DNA of 64,000 bases from Chitinophagaceae bacterium. Its GTDB lineage: Bacteria; Bacteroidota; Bacteroidia; Chitinophagales; Chitinophagaceae. The stretch is taken from positions 1 through 64,000 of the forward strand of contig CANFHA010000016.1 of the NCBI GenBank assembly GCA_947446645.1, written 5' to 3'. Shown here in pieces: positions 53,501-60,944 of this stretch (its first letter is position 1; each line of letters opens with the position of its first letter). Both the position numbers and the translations under genes were made by a program. The notes below the pieces were generated by a model. It did not search any database. It was not told the origin of the DNA and saw nothing but the letters and a program-made list of their open reading frames with translations.

Positions 53501-53916
53501 ATATCCTTAACTTCAGGCTGATAAGGCAGGTTTTTTGGCAGATCCTGCTTAGCCTTGTCAACACCGTCCTTTACGTCCTGTTTTGCTTTGTCTATCTGAA
53601 TATCGGGTGTGAACTCGACGATCACCACGGAATAGTCCTGGAATGAATTGCTCGTTACCTTTTTTACACCGGTAATATTCTTTACCTGCTTCTCGATGTG
53701 CTTGGTCACCAGGTTCTCCATATTCTCTGGTGATGTTCCGGGGTACAGGGTTTGCACAATTACCTGCGGGAACTTGATTTCCGGGAATTTTTCTTTGGGC
53801 AGATTGTTATATGCCACCAATCCCATCAGGGTAATGATGATCGTCAGGATGTATACAGCCGTACGATTGTTTATCGCCCAGCTGGACGGTTTAAACTCTT
53901 TGAATGAATCTTTCAT
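50506..53916 (-). CDS. RND-family efflux transporter permease
   Basis: 1136 residues, AcrB-like inner-membrane trimer subunit with about 12 membrane helices in two halves. Signs include the first-helix NNRTAVYILTIIITLMGLVAY, the central LVTLILMFFMGVTNALFVA, the helix-4 proton-relay region LALGIVVDDAIVVIENTHR with paired aspartates, and the second-half LCGIVVRNGILLVEFMDL. It exports drugs, dyes, lipids or toxic products using the proton gradient. It lies last in a TetR-TolC-HlyD-RND operon and is followed by a hairpin. Confidence 0.93.
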   Translation of the reverse strand: MKDSFKEFKPSSWAINNRTAVYILTIIITLMGLVAYNNLPKEKFPEIKFPQVIVQTLYPGTSPENMENLVTKHIEKQVKNITGVKKVTSNSFQDYSVVIVEFTPDIQIDKAKQDVKDGVDKAKQDLPKNLPYQPEVKDIDLSEFPILSVNISGNYDLNRLKKYADKVKDNIEAIKEVKRTDMVGGPEREIQINIDLYKMQASGLTFYDIQNTIASENLSASAGEISMNNQKRVLSIKNEYKTADQIGNTIIKNQKGSAIYLKDIADVVDDFAEQKSFARLDGKNVITLNVIKAKGKNLIDASDHVTETIKKMKSDGLPADLKIVVTGDQSQNTRDTLHDLINTIIIGFILVTLILMFFMGVTNALFVAMSVPLSCAIAFLVLPTIGFTLNMIVLFSFLLALGIVVDDAIVVIENTHRIFDNGKVPIIKAAKMATGEVFLPVLSGTATTLMPFVPLAFWNSIIGKFMFFLPITLIITLVASLLVAYIINPVFAVSFMKPHTDHDNTKPSFNKRDKVLLVIFLAIAALFYLSRSWATGNFVMFIYVFILLEKFVLSKWIHTFQNKAWPAFQNWYTRVLKSALKRPVLILVCTILLLPVAIGGYIMRHPPFTLFPDADPNFAYVYLNLPVGTDQAHTDEVMKDLEGRVNKVLGIDPATGKRNPIVESVISNVTVNAVDPGSGEVGDFPNKGRVTVAFVEYAKRNGISTWDYLSKIRAVVNNVPGAEITVDKESGGPPTQKPISIEITGDNLDSLISTSDNLKRFLEAKQVAGVEKIRSDFQANKPEITFNLDRERMDKEGISTQTIAYNMRSAIFGTEISRFRDANDDYPIYIRLEKEQRKDVDALRNMPIVYRDMGMGGQIREVPVSAFANISYTNTYGGIKRKDQKRIIILSSNLTAEYQSKGNDVVAAVQKEIDNFRVPPGVNVKMAGEQEDQKETGGFLGGAMLTSLMLIFLILVLQFNSLSRTVIILSEVIFSIIGVFLGYAIAGNTFSMVMSGIGIVALCGIVVRNGILLVEFMDLMLKEGMAPYDAIIESGRTRMTPVVLTATAAILGLIPLATGMNIDFYSLLSTGNPHIYFGGDNTAFWAPLAWTMIYGLTFATALTLIVVPAMCLLSFRLKARLKKTFKMEDKPEEIAH

Positions 53917-53980
53917 CTGGAATGTGTTTGTGGAAAGTGGTTTAGTAGTGGGCCACCTTTGAAGTGTCTCACTACTATCA

Positions 53981-55027
53981 TTATTGAATACTTATCGGCT
54001 GACCGTTATCAATTCCTTCATAGCCTTTTACAATTACCTGGTCACCTTCGTTCAGGCCGTCCAGTATTTCCACCTGCCCGTTGGAATTGCGCCCTGCGGT
54101 TACCATTACTGCCTTGGCTTTTCCGCCGCTTGCTACATAAAGCATAGTACCGTCCTGTGTTTTCTGAATCACAGATACCGGCACTACCAATGCATGCGGG
54201 TTTTGATAATTGCCTATTTTCATTTCGCAGGCCATATTGGGGTGCAGCTTACTGTTGTTACCAAGACGTACCACTACCGTAAACGCACGCGAGGTGGGAT
54301 CGATAGCCTGAGATACGTAGCTAAGCGTTGTTTTTATGGAGTCGTTCTCACTATTGAGCACCAGTATCACCGGGTCTCCCTGCTTCACTTTGCCCAGGTA
54401 ATTCTCACCAAGGCTGGCTTCAGCTTTCAGCTTGTCATAGCTTACTACTCTTATGCCCATGGTACCGTTCCCGCCCGGTGTTGATATTTCCCCCACTTTT
54501 ATAGTGACCTGGTCTACGACGCCGGCTATTGGCGATACTATCCTGTAAAGGTCCTTTTGGGTTTTCAGTGCCTCTAGCTGCTTTTGAACAGATTCATAGG
54601 CAACCTTGGCTGACATTAACTGTACTTCAGTACCGATGTTCTCTTTCCATAGCGTTTGCTGCTTTTCGTACAAAGCCTTTGTTAGCTGCAGTTGTGGTTG
54701 CAAGGCATCCATTTGCTGGTTGACAGCTGCAGCGTCCAGAATAGCCAGCACCTGCCCTTTGCCCACGCGTTGGCCCACTTGTACCATTATGTTGCTCACA
54801 GTGCCAGGTGCCTGGCTGGTGGCCAGCACGTTTTCATCTCCCACTATCTGGGACTGTACCTCCACATAACCATGGAAGTCTATGGCCTGCACCGTCATAA
54901 CAGCAACGGGAATGGCCTTTGCGGAGTCTACTTTAGCGGGAGTTTCCGTTTTTTTTTCCGGCGTTTTTCCGCCACCGCATGATGCAAAAATTATTGCTGG
55001 TATTATTAAGTAATGTAAACGTTTCAT
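53981..55027 (-). CDS. Periplasmic adaptor of the RND pump (HlyD/AcrA family), lipoprotein
   Basis: 348 residues. A lipoprotein signal (LIIPAIIFASC, cysteine 17) anchors it. The lipoyl half-motif is in QSQIVGDENVLATSQAPGTV and VGQRVGKGQVLAILD, followed by a helical hairpin (LTKALYEKQQTLWKE) and the beta-barrel region (GVVDQVTIKVGEISTPGGNG). It bridges the RND permease and the TolC-like channel. It is separated from the permease by 64 bases and from TolC by 54 bases, which hold a solo repeat arm (55042-55073). Confidence 0.92.
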   Translation of the reverse strand: MKRLHYLIIPAIIFASCGGGKTPEKKTETPAKVDSAKAIPVAVMTVQAIDFHGYVEVQSQIVGDENVLATSQAPGTVSNIMVQVGQRVGKGQVLAILDAAAVNQQMDALQPQLQLTKALYEKQQTLWKENIGTEVQLMSAKVAYESVQKQLEALKTQKDLYRIVSPIAGVVDQVTIKVGEISTPGGNGTMGIRVVSYDKLKAEASLGENYLGKVKQGDPVILVLNSENDSIKTTLSYVSQAIDPTSRAFTVVVRLGNNSKLHPNMACEMKIGNYQNPHALVVPVSVIQKTQDGTMLYVASGGKAKAVMVTAGRNSNGQVEILDGLNEGDQVIVKGYEGIDNGQPISIQ

Positions 55028-55041
55028 TTATGTGGTGTTTT

Positions 55042-55073
55042 ATTAAGTCAAAAGTTAAAAGTGAAAACCCAAA
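55042..55073 (+). repeat. Solo copy of the four-helix-bundle flanking repeat
   Basis: The 25-base core at 55049-55073 differs from the left arm (46891-46915) by one base (C to G), and the preceding ATTAAGT also matches the outer flank of the right arm. It lies in the 54-base gap between the TolC and HlyD genes, with no partner arm and no four-helix-bundle gene nearby. Confidence 0.65.
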
Positions 55074-55081
55074 GATCAATG

Positions 55082-56437
55082 CTACTTAAGTAAGCCCAGG
55101 GCTTTCTTGAGGTCAGCCTCAGCATTTATCAGGTCGAGCAGGGAACTGAAATAATTTGTTTGTGAACGTAACAGATCTCCCTGCGCCTGTGTCACTTCTA
55201 TATTGCTGCCTACGCCTGCTTTGTATTTCCTGCGGGCGAGATCCAGGACATCGTCAGACAGCTCCATATTTCTGCGCTGGCTCTGCACCTGCAATACTGC
55301 ATTCTTTAACGTGGTGCGAGCCGTAGCCGCCTGGAAGTCAATAGACTGCTTTAAATAGGCAATGTTATTTTTCGACTTCTCTATGTTCAGCTTTGCTTCA
55401 TTCACCTGGTTCTGGCGAAGAGAGCCGTTATAAATCGGGATATTCAGCTGCAGGCCTGCCATCAGGTTGAAGGCATAATTTGAGAAAGATACCACGTCTC
55501 TAAACCTGTTTGAACCGTAATTGTATCCCGTGGCACCGAAAATACTCACAGAAGGAAGCGCATTGTACTGGTAACGCTTCAGATTAAATTCATTTAATTT
55601 AAGCGAAGTAGTTACCACATTATATTCGGGCACCTTGTCGTAATGTTCTTCTTCGTTAAGCAATTGGAGGGTATTCTGCCTACGCTCTTCTACAGCGGTA
55701 TCAGTCAGCACGATTGTTTTTTTGATATCCATTCCTATCTGGTATTTCAGCATTTGCTCCGAAACAGTAAGCAGGCTGGCGATCCTCATGCTGTCTGTTG
55801 CCAGGTTATTTACCTGCACGCTGGTGCGCTCCACTTCTATTTTTTCAGCAAGGCCGTTTTGCTGGGTAACGATAACATCATGCTCCAGACTACGGGCATA
55901 CGTCAAAGATGCTTTTATGATGTCGTATTGACGATAAGCGATCACCAGGGAGTTGTAGGCTTTCATCACATTATATCTAACAGTTTCTTCGGTTACCTCC
56001 CCATTCAATTTCGCAAATTCCATCAGCGTGTTCCGCGCTTTTACAGCAACGAATACTCCACCGTCGAATAAGAGCTGGGATCCGCTTATAGATGCAGAGC
56101 CTGCATAGTTTAAGGAGAACGGAAAACCAACAACGAGGTCTGCCGGCGCACTTGGGTTGAACGAATTTGCTGCAATAAAGCTTTTTTGCGGATGTATAAA
56201 GTCATCAAACTCCGCCTTGCCATTAATATGCGGATAAGCAGCGGCAAGGGTCTGGTTATTTTGCGCGTGCTGTATAAGCACATCCAGTTGCGAATTCCTG
56301 ATGGTATAGTTGTGCTTCAGTGCGTAGTCCATACAGGCCTGCATGCTCAGTGGTGTTACCTCCTGGGCCGATGCTTTAAATATGGAAGCGGTAAACAGCA
56401 GGGCGAGACCTGCTATGCGGTTATATGTTCGTGTCAT
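55082..56437 (-). CDS. TolC-like outer-membrane efflux channel
   Basis: 451 residues with a signal peptide (LALLFTASIFKASAQE). Long amphipathic helices and two internal repeats typical of TolC are present (MQACMDYALKHNYTIRNSQLD near the N-terminus; LDLARRKYKAGVGSNIEVTQAQGDLLRSQ near the C-terminus). It forms the outer-membrane exit duct for the RND pump encoded downstream. Its start overlaps the regulator's stop by 4 bases, so the two are coupled. Confidence 0.93.
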   Translation of the reverse strand: MTRTYNRIAGLALLFTASIFKASAQEVTPLSMQACMDYALKHNYTIRNSQLDVLIQHAQNNQTLAAAYPHINGKAEFDDFIHPQKSFIAANSFNPSAPADLVVGFPFSLNYAGSASISGSQLLFDGGVFVAVKARNTLMEFAKLNGEVTEETVRYNVMKAYNSLVIAYRQYDIIKASLTYARSLEHDVIVTQQNGLAEKIEVERTSVQVNNLATDSMRIASLLTVSEQMLKYQIGMDIKKTIVLTDTAVEERRQNTLQLLNEEEHYDKVPEYNVVTTSLKLNEFNLKRYQYNALPSVSIFGATGYNYGSNRFRDVVSFSNYAFNLMAGLQLNIPIYNGSLRQNQVNEAKLNIEKSKNNIAYLKQSIDFQAATARTTLKNAVLQVQSQRRNMELSDDVLDLARRKYKAGVGSNIEVTQAQGDLLRSQTNYFSSLLDLINAEADLKKALGLLK

Positions 56438-57060
56438 GCGATTGCAGCTTGCTTTAAATATTTTGTTTTGTATTCCTGGTAGAGTTTTTCTCCTTTCCGG
56501 GTCATTATTCCGTATAAAAAATGTTCGCCTATTTCCAGCGCCACTGACATGAGATCGTTGCGATCGTTCACCATCAGGTTGGGCTGCAGCACCAGCAGCG
56601 AGGTTTCCAGACGGAACCGGGCCAGCAGATCGGCATTTATGTCCGGCCGGTAGAGACCTTCACTTATGCCCTGCAATATATTGTTGCGCATCATCAGCAC
56701 ATCGCGCTCCACCAGCATAGCCCTGAACAGTTTATATGCCTCGGGAAAAAAGCGCTGCATCTCGAACATGGCTATAGGGTTAATGCGCCTGTTCATATTA
56801 TCAAAAAACGCCATCATTTTTACCATTGCTTCGATGGCATTTTCGGCATCTTTTAGTACCCCGCCACATGTATCTGTCATCTGGTTTTTATACCATACAA
56901 CAGATTCGTTTACTACCTCCTGCTTATTGGCAAAATGCTGGTACAGCGTTTTTTTGGAAATACCTGCCCGCCGGGCTATATCGTCCATAGTAATTGTTTT
57001 AAAGCCATATTGGCTAAACAATTCTGCAGATGCGCTGAGTATTTTGGTTAATGGTTCCAT
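56434..57060 (-). CDS. TetR-family transcriptional regulator of the efflux operon
   Basis: 208 residues. The N-terminal helix-turn-helix is FKTITMDDIARRAGISKKTL followed by YQHFANKQEVV. The ligand-binding C-terminal domain is helical and variable. The ATG at 57060, preceded by a GGAGGAG element, is preferred to one at 57120, because the longer frame would run through the palindromic operator. It is the first gene of the regulator-TolC-HlyD-RND operon and probably represses it until an effector binds. Confidence 0.9.
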   Translation of the reverse strand: MEPLTKILSASAELFSQYGFKTITMDDIARRAGISKKTLYQHFANKQEVVNESVVWYKNQMTDTCGGVLKDAENAIEAMVKMMAFFDNMNRRINPIAMFEMQRFFPEAYKLFRAMLVERDVLMMRNNILQGISEGLYRPDINADLLARFRLETSLLVLQPNLMVNDRNDLMSVALEIGEHFLYGIMTRKGEKLYQEYKTKYLKQAAIA

Positions 57061-57081
57061 CTCTCCTCCTAAATCAGGGCG

Positions 57082-57123
57082 CAAAACTATGGAAACGTTT
57101 TTGATAAAAATAGTTTCCATAGT
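57082..57123 (-). promoter_or_regulatory. Operator-promoter of the TetR efflux operon
   Basis: ACTATGGAAAC (57086-57096) is an exact inverted repeat with GTTTCCATAGT (57113-57123), with a 16-base gap. On the minus strand the inner half overlaps TAGTTTTG (57089-57082), a match to the -7 box. A repressor on the palindrome would block RNA polymerase, consistent with autoregulation by the TetR protein. Confidence 0.75.
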
Positions 57124-57280
57124 ATCTAATCTGTCTATCCTGTCATTTGTGAAACTGATAATGGAGTGTAAATGATTGATTAACAGAGATCTATTTGCAG
57201 TTAATACTGATTTTTTAATTTAAACAGCCTGTCAGATTTCGGTATTCGCAACGGCCTTTCCAAAAACAGAATAAATAAAT

Positions 57281-57500
57281 CGTCTAAATCAGTGGGAATA
57301 ATTAAGTACTAATCCCAAAACGAAAAAAATAAATCGTCGAAATCGTCGAGAATGTTTGCTGGAACTGTCAGAACGTGGGTTCAAAACTGCCTCAAACTGT
57401 TAGATAAGAGGCGGCAATTACTGTGCCGAAGAGGGCTAAAAGGATAAAAATGTGGATATCTTCTTCCGGTGAAAAGTGGTGCAAATTTGGCATATCCTCC
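57281..57500 (+). repeat. Dispersed intergenic element, copy B
   Basis: Shares with copy A (11695-11923): CGTCTAAATCAGTG at 57281-57294, the 25-base block at 57334-57358 (begins TCGTCGAAATCGTCGAGAAT), a TGTGCCG.AGAG block near 57422, and GTGGATATCTTCTT at 57452, which pairs imperfectly with ATATCC near 57492. It lies between divergent genes (TetR, mscL) as copy A does (MBL-rhodanese, truB). Bases 57124-57280 are otherwise unremarkable. Confidence 0.6.
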
Positions 57501-57552
57501 CTTATCCGGACAAAAGGATAATATCCCTGTTTTATTTTTTTACTTTTACGTC

Positions 57553-58002
57553 ATGGCTTTCTTAAAAGATTTCAAATCGTTTGCCCTGAAGGGAAACGTA
57601 ATGGACCTGGCGGTCGGTGTTATTATAGGTGCAGCTTTTGGCAAGATCGTTACTGCTGTAGTTAATGACCTGCTGACGCCCATAATCGGTTATCTTACCC
57701 CGTCGGGAGTGAAGTTTACGGACATGCTGTTAGTGCTGAAAGCCGGGAAATCTGGTAGCATGAGCTATCCTACGCTTGCAGCAGCAGCGGCGGATAGTGC
57801 TACAGTATTCGCTTATGGCGATTTTCTGCAGACGATACTGGATTTTCTGATTGTTGCGTTTTGCATATTTATGATCGTGAAGGGATTTGAGCGGATGAAG
57901 CATAAAGAAAATGCAGCGGCTCCTCCGCCTCCACCACCTGCTGTAACGCCTACTGAGGCGCTGCTTATGGAGATAAGGGATGAATTGAAGAAAAGAAACT
58001 AA
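57553..58002 (+). CDS. mscL: Large-conductance mechanosensitive channel
   Basis: 149 residues. MscL is a homopentameric inner-membrane channel that opens at high membrane tension to release solutes during hypo-osmotic shock. The family N-terminus FKSFALKGNVMDLAVGVIIG is present, with GAAFGKIVTAVVNDLLTPIIG forming the pore helix, and a second helix near FLIVAFCIFMIVKGF. A poly-proline stretch (APPPPPPAV) precedes the cytoplasmic helix. ATG 57553 is chosen over an in-frame upstream start at 57469. A TACTTTTA element at 57541 may be the -7 box. Confidence 0.95.
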   Translation: MAFLKDFKSFALKGNVMDLAVGVIIGAAFGKIVTAVVNDLLTPIIGYLTPSGVKFTDMLLVLKAGKSGSMSYPTLAAAAADSATVFAYGDFLQTILDFLIVAFCIFMIVKGFERMKHKENAAAPPPPPPAVTPTEALLMEIRDELKKRN

Positions 58003-58069
58003 TGATTTTGACGAAGTTTCGGAGCGGCTATCTCCTGGCTAAGGAATTGCGCGATGAAAAAATTATAGC

Positions 58070-58172
58070 ACCCCTTCGGGGTTGAATAAGTTATACGAAC
58101 AATGCGGCTATAATAATGGCATCCCTTTGGGATTTTTGGGTATAGATAAGTAACAGGTTCCCTTTAGGGGTT
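58070..58172. repeat. Three mini-hairpins of the CCCTTYGGG type
   Basis: ACCCCTTCGGGGT (58070-58082), ATCCCTTTGGGAT (58121-58133) and TTCCCTTTAGGGGTT (58159-58172) are short hairpins with shared cores, spaced 38-51 bases apart, between mscL and the GGGP synthase gene. They resemble REP-like intergenic palindromes. Confidence 0.55.
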
Positions 58173-58182
58173 TTCGGGGTTT

Positions 58183-58932
58183 ATGGGTAAAATATACACA
58201 CAGCTACAGGCGCTAAAGGCTCAGAAACGAAGCGGCTTTGCCGTATTGGCGGATCCTGACAAGATAGCACCGGCGGACATGCAGTACCTGGCCCGCCTGT
58301 GCAATGATGCCAAGGTAGACTACCTGCTGATGGGCGGCAGCCTGCTGATGGCGCACCAGATGGAGCTGTGCATACAGCGATTTAAGACCGAAAGCGATAT
58401 TCCAGTAGTACTGTTTCCGGGCAGCCCCGCACAGGTAACGCCCTATGCCGATGCGCTGCTTTATCTATCGCTTATCTCAGGACGGAATCCTGAATTGCTG
58501 ATAGGGCAGCACGTGGCATCTGCACCTATTGTAAAGGCAAGCGGGCTGGAGGTGATCTCTACAGGTTATATAGTGGTGGATGGTGGTGTACAAACCACTG
58601 TATCATATATGAGCAATGCTATGCCTATACCCGCTGATAAACCAGAAATAGCACTTTGCACGGCATGGGCTGGTGAAATGCAGGGTAAGCACTTAATATA
58701 CCTGGATGCAGGTAGCGGCGCACGCCGGCCAGTATCAGAAGAGATGGTGAAAAAAGTGAGCAGCCATATTGATATTCCTCTAATTGTGGGTGGCGGTATT
58801 CTCTCTTCTGAAAAAGTATATGAGAACTGCAAAGCTGGCGCTAACCTTATTGTGGTGGGCAATGCAATAGAGCGCGACCCATTGCTTATTAAGGATATGG
58901 CAGAGGCAGCGAGAGCGGCAGTTTACAATTAG
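58183..58932 (+). CDS. Geranylgeranylglyceryl/heptaprenylglyceryl phosphate synthase-like protein
   Basis: 249 residues, TIM-barrel GGGPS/PcrB family. It joins a polyprenyl diphosphate to sn-glycerol-1-phosphate, the first ether bond of archaeal-type lipids. The beta-1 region FAVLADPDKI, LMGGSLLMAHQ and the phosphate-binding end PLIVGGGILSSEKVYENCKAGANLIVVGNAIE are characteristic. Homologues occur in several Bacteroidota, but their lipid products are not well known. No other ether-lipid gene (for example a G1P dehydrogenase) is in the window. Confidence 0.9.
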   Translation: MGKIYTQLQALKAQKRSGFAVLADPDKIAPADMQYLARLCNDAKVDYLLMGGSLLMAHQMELCIQRFKTESDIPVVLFPGSPAQVTPYADALLYLSLISGRNPELLIGQHVASAPIVKASGLEVISTGYIVVDGGVQTTVSYMSNAMPIPADKPEIALCTAWAGEMQGKHLIYLDAGSGARRPVSEEMVKKVSSHIDIPLIVGGGILSSEKVYENCKAGANLIVVGNAIERDPLLIKDMAEAARAAVYN

Positions 58933-59020
58933 CGTTTACAATTTGCAGTTTTACAGTTTTACAGAAATCATGTGAATGCTCAGGGGTATGCAGTAAACTA
59001 CCTTGCAAGAAAATAATCAA

Positions 59021-59028
59021 TAAATTTG
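59021..59028 (+). promoter_or_regulatory. -7 box of the CarboxypepD_reg-like gene
   Basis: TAAATTTG matches TAnnTTTG and lies 18 bases before ATG 59047. CTTG at 59002-59005 is a weak -33 element. Confidence 0.45.
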
Positions 59029-59046
59029 CCGACTAACTTCTTCTAT

Positions 59047-59946
59047 ATGAAATATTTGTTGCCGTTATTACTTGTTTTCGTGTCGTTACATTCCATAGCG
59101 CAGGACAGAACATTTTCAGGCAGGGTTATGGACAAGGATAAGAAAGAGGGGATTCCGTTTTGCGTGGTGAAGGTGAAGGACCGCAACGAGGGAGTATATA
59201 CTGATGAGGATGGCCGATTTACGTTCACTGCGAATCCTGATTCTGCAAAGGCTTTCGTTTTCGTAAGCCTTGGTTATGGCAAGCGCGAGATAGCTGCCGA
59301 CCAGTTTCGAAATGAAGCATTGATAGTGGAGCTGCAAAAAGAATCGACCAGCCTGAAAGAAGTGGTAGTGAAGGCGGAGAACGGGAAGGTAAGGCATAAG
59401 AACCTTGGCAAAAAGAAGCTGAAGCATATTACTGACTGCTATCAAAAATATGGTGAGGAAGATGCCATGTTCCTCTATGCCAGCAAGATGACAAATAACA
59501 CCCGGCTCAAAGAGATATGCGTGTACATTACCAATGAGGGAGAGCCTACAACAAAATTCAGGATACATGTGTACGAGCGGGACCCTGCCACCAACCTGCC
59601 TGGTAAAGAGCTTACAGACAGTAACCTGATAGTACATGCGAATAAAGGCAACGAATGGGTAAAGGCTGACCTGAGCAGCAAGCGCATACCTGTAGCAGGT
59701 GGCGTTTTCGTATCTGTAGAGTGGATTGCAGGGCACGGGAATAACGACGTAGCCCTTACATCGCGCAAGCATGCTGATGTAAAAGACCATAACGGCCAGG
59801 TGCTGGGTCTTGCGAAGAACTACGGCGTGCCGTTTTTGTGTCACCGCAGCTCTTTTCATACTGAATGGAAGAGCGCGCTTGAATCAGGATTGAATCCTAC
59901 CTATTGCCCGATGATCTACGGAAACTATACTTATACGAAGAGATAA
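59047..59946 (+). CDS. Secreted protein with an N-terminal CarboxypepD_reg-like domain
   Basis: 299 residues. A signal peptide (LLPLLLVFVSLHSIAQD) is followed by a CarboxypepD_reg-like beta-sandwich (FSGRVMDKDKKEGIPFCVVK, then GVYTDEDGRFTFTA and VFVSLGYGKREI). The C-terminal ~170 residues are probably periplasmic or extracellular and not clearly assignable. It lacks the long C-terminal barrel of TonB-dependent receptors, which often start with this domain, so it is more likely a stand-alone envelope protein. ATG 59047 is chosen because the signal peptide starts there. Confidence 0.75.
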   Translation: MKYLLPLLLVFVSLHSIAQDRTFSGRVMDKDKKEGIPFCVVKVKDRNEGVYTDEDGRFTFTANPDSAKAFVFVSLGYGKREIAADQFRNEALIVELQKESTSLKEVVVKAENGKVRHKNLGKKKLKHITDCYQKYGEEDAMFLYASKMTNNTRLKEICVYITNEGEPTTKFRIHVYERDPATNLPGKELTDSNLIVHANKGNEWVKADLSSKRIPVAGGVFVSVEWIAGHGNNDVALTSRKHADVKDHNGQVLGLAKNYGVPFLCHRSSFHTEWKSALESGLNPTYCPMIYGNYTYTKR

Positions 59947-60024
59947 ACCGCTTTTTTATGGGCAATTGGCTCATATATTCTTTAAAATTATTGGCAAAAG
60001 CTATTGTTTTTTAAAAATCGCGAT

Positions 60025-60032
60025 TATATTTG
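60025..60032 (+). promoter_or_regulatory. -7 box of the 239-residue barrel gene
   Basis: TATATTTG matches TAnnTTTG, 26 bases upstream of ATG 60059. No clear -33 TTTG precedes it. Confidence 0.5.
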
Positions 60033-60058
60033 CATGGTCTAAATAAAACACACTCTGT

Positions 60059-60778
60059 ATGAAAAAACTGATCCTCGCTTTATTAGTAGCTGCAGGAAGT
60101 ATTGCAACAGCTAACGCCCAGGAACCAAAAAGCATATTATTGTATGGTGACGTATCTCTGATGTCAGTTAGAGCCGACGATCTTACAAAAACTACGAATT
60201 GGCATGCTGCTCCAGGAGTTGGCTATCAGTTCAACCACAACTGGACTTTAGGTCTTTCTATTTACTGGGGACAGGACGCTACAAAAGATGGCACAACCGG
60301 TGAAAAAAATACTGACAATACTTACAGGGTAGGACCATTTGCACGTTACTCTCATTACATCCGTAAGAGCGAAACTTTCTTCTGGTACACACAGTTCGAT
60401 TTTGACTATGCGGGTAAATATCATACGAACGAAGGCAACCCTGCAACCGACAAGGCTAACGGTGTATACGTAGGTCTTTATCCAGCACTGGGTATCAACT
60501 TCGGCCGTGGAGTTTGCATGAACTTCTCTATCGGTGGTATCAACTACCAGACTTTGAAAGTTGCTGACGCTACATACAGCACAAACGAATTCAACCTTAC
60601 TTTCGGCCAGACATGGAACGCAGGTATCAGCAAGAACTTTAACTGTGGTCACAAAATGCACAGCCATCACGAGCCAGGTGACGAAGTTCACCGTCGTAAA
60701 GCTGACCGCATGGAAGACGAAGATGACGCAGCTCCAAAGCCAAAGAAGAAGAACAGGAACAGGGACGAAGACGAGTGA
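60059..60778 (+). CDS. Outer-membrane beta-barrel protein with a charged tail
   Basis: 239 residues. A signal peptide (LILALLVAAGSIATANAQE) is followed by about eight amphipathic strands typical of small OmpW/OmpA-like barrels (GVGYQFNHNWTLGLSIYWG, RVGPFARYSHYIRKSETFF, FNLTFGQTWNAGISKNF). The last ~40 residues are unusual: a His/Glu/Asp/Lys-rich tail (KMHSHHEPGDEVHRRKADRM, later KPKKKNRNRDEDE), probably disordered and perhaps metal- or matrix-binding. It is followed by a strong terminator. Confidence 0.8.
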   Translation: MKKLILALLVAAGSIATANAQEPKSILLYGDVSLMSVRADDLTKTTNWHAAPGVGYQFNHNWTLGLSIYWGQDATKDGTTGEKNTDNTYRVGPFARYSHYIRKSETFFWYTQFDFDYAGKYHTNEGNPATDKANGVYVGLYPALGINFGRGVCMNFSIGGINYQTLKVADATYSTNEFNLTFGQTWNAGISKNFNCGHKMHSHHEPGDEVHRRKADRMEDEDDAAPKPKKKNRNRDEDE

Positions 60779-60805
60779 TAATCTCCTTTGCTAAATAATA
60801 TTGAG

Positions 60806-60840
60806 CATCCCCCAGCTAATAGCCTGGGGGATGTTTGTTT
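60806..60840 (+). terminator. Rho-independent terminator of the barrel gene
   Basis: CATCCCCCAG (60806-60815) pairs perfectly with CTGGGGGATG (60824-60833), 8-base loop, followed by TTTGTTTT. Confidence 0.9.
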
Positions 60841-60944
60841 TCAGAAAGGTGATGCCGGTGCTGGCAGTAATTCCTTCACTTTTGCACTATGCTGTTTACA
60901 ATAATCTGAATAGTTTGCCGTTAGTTTCCTACATCATTCAAAAT

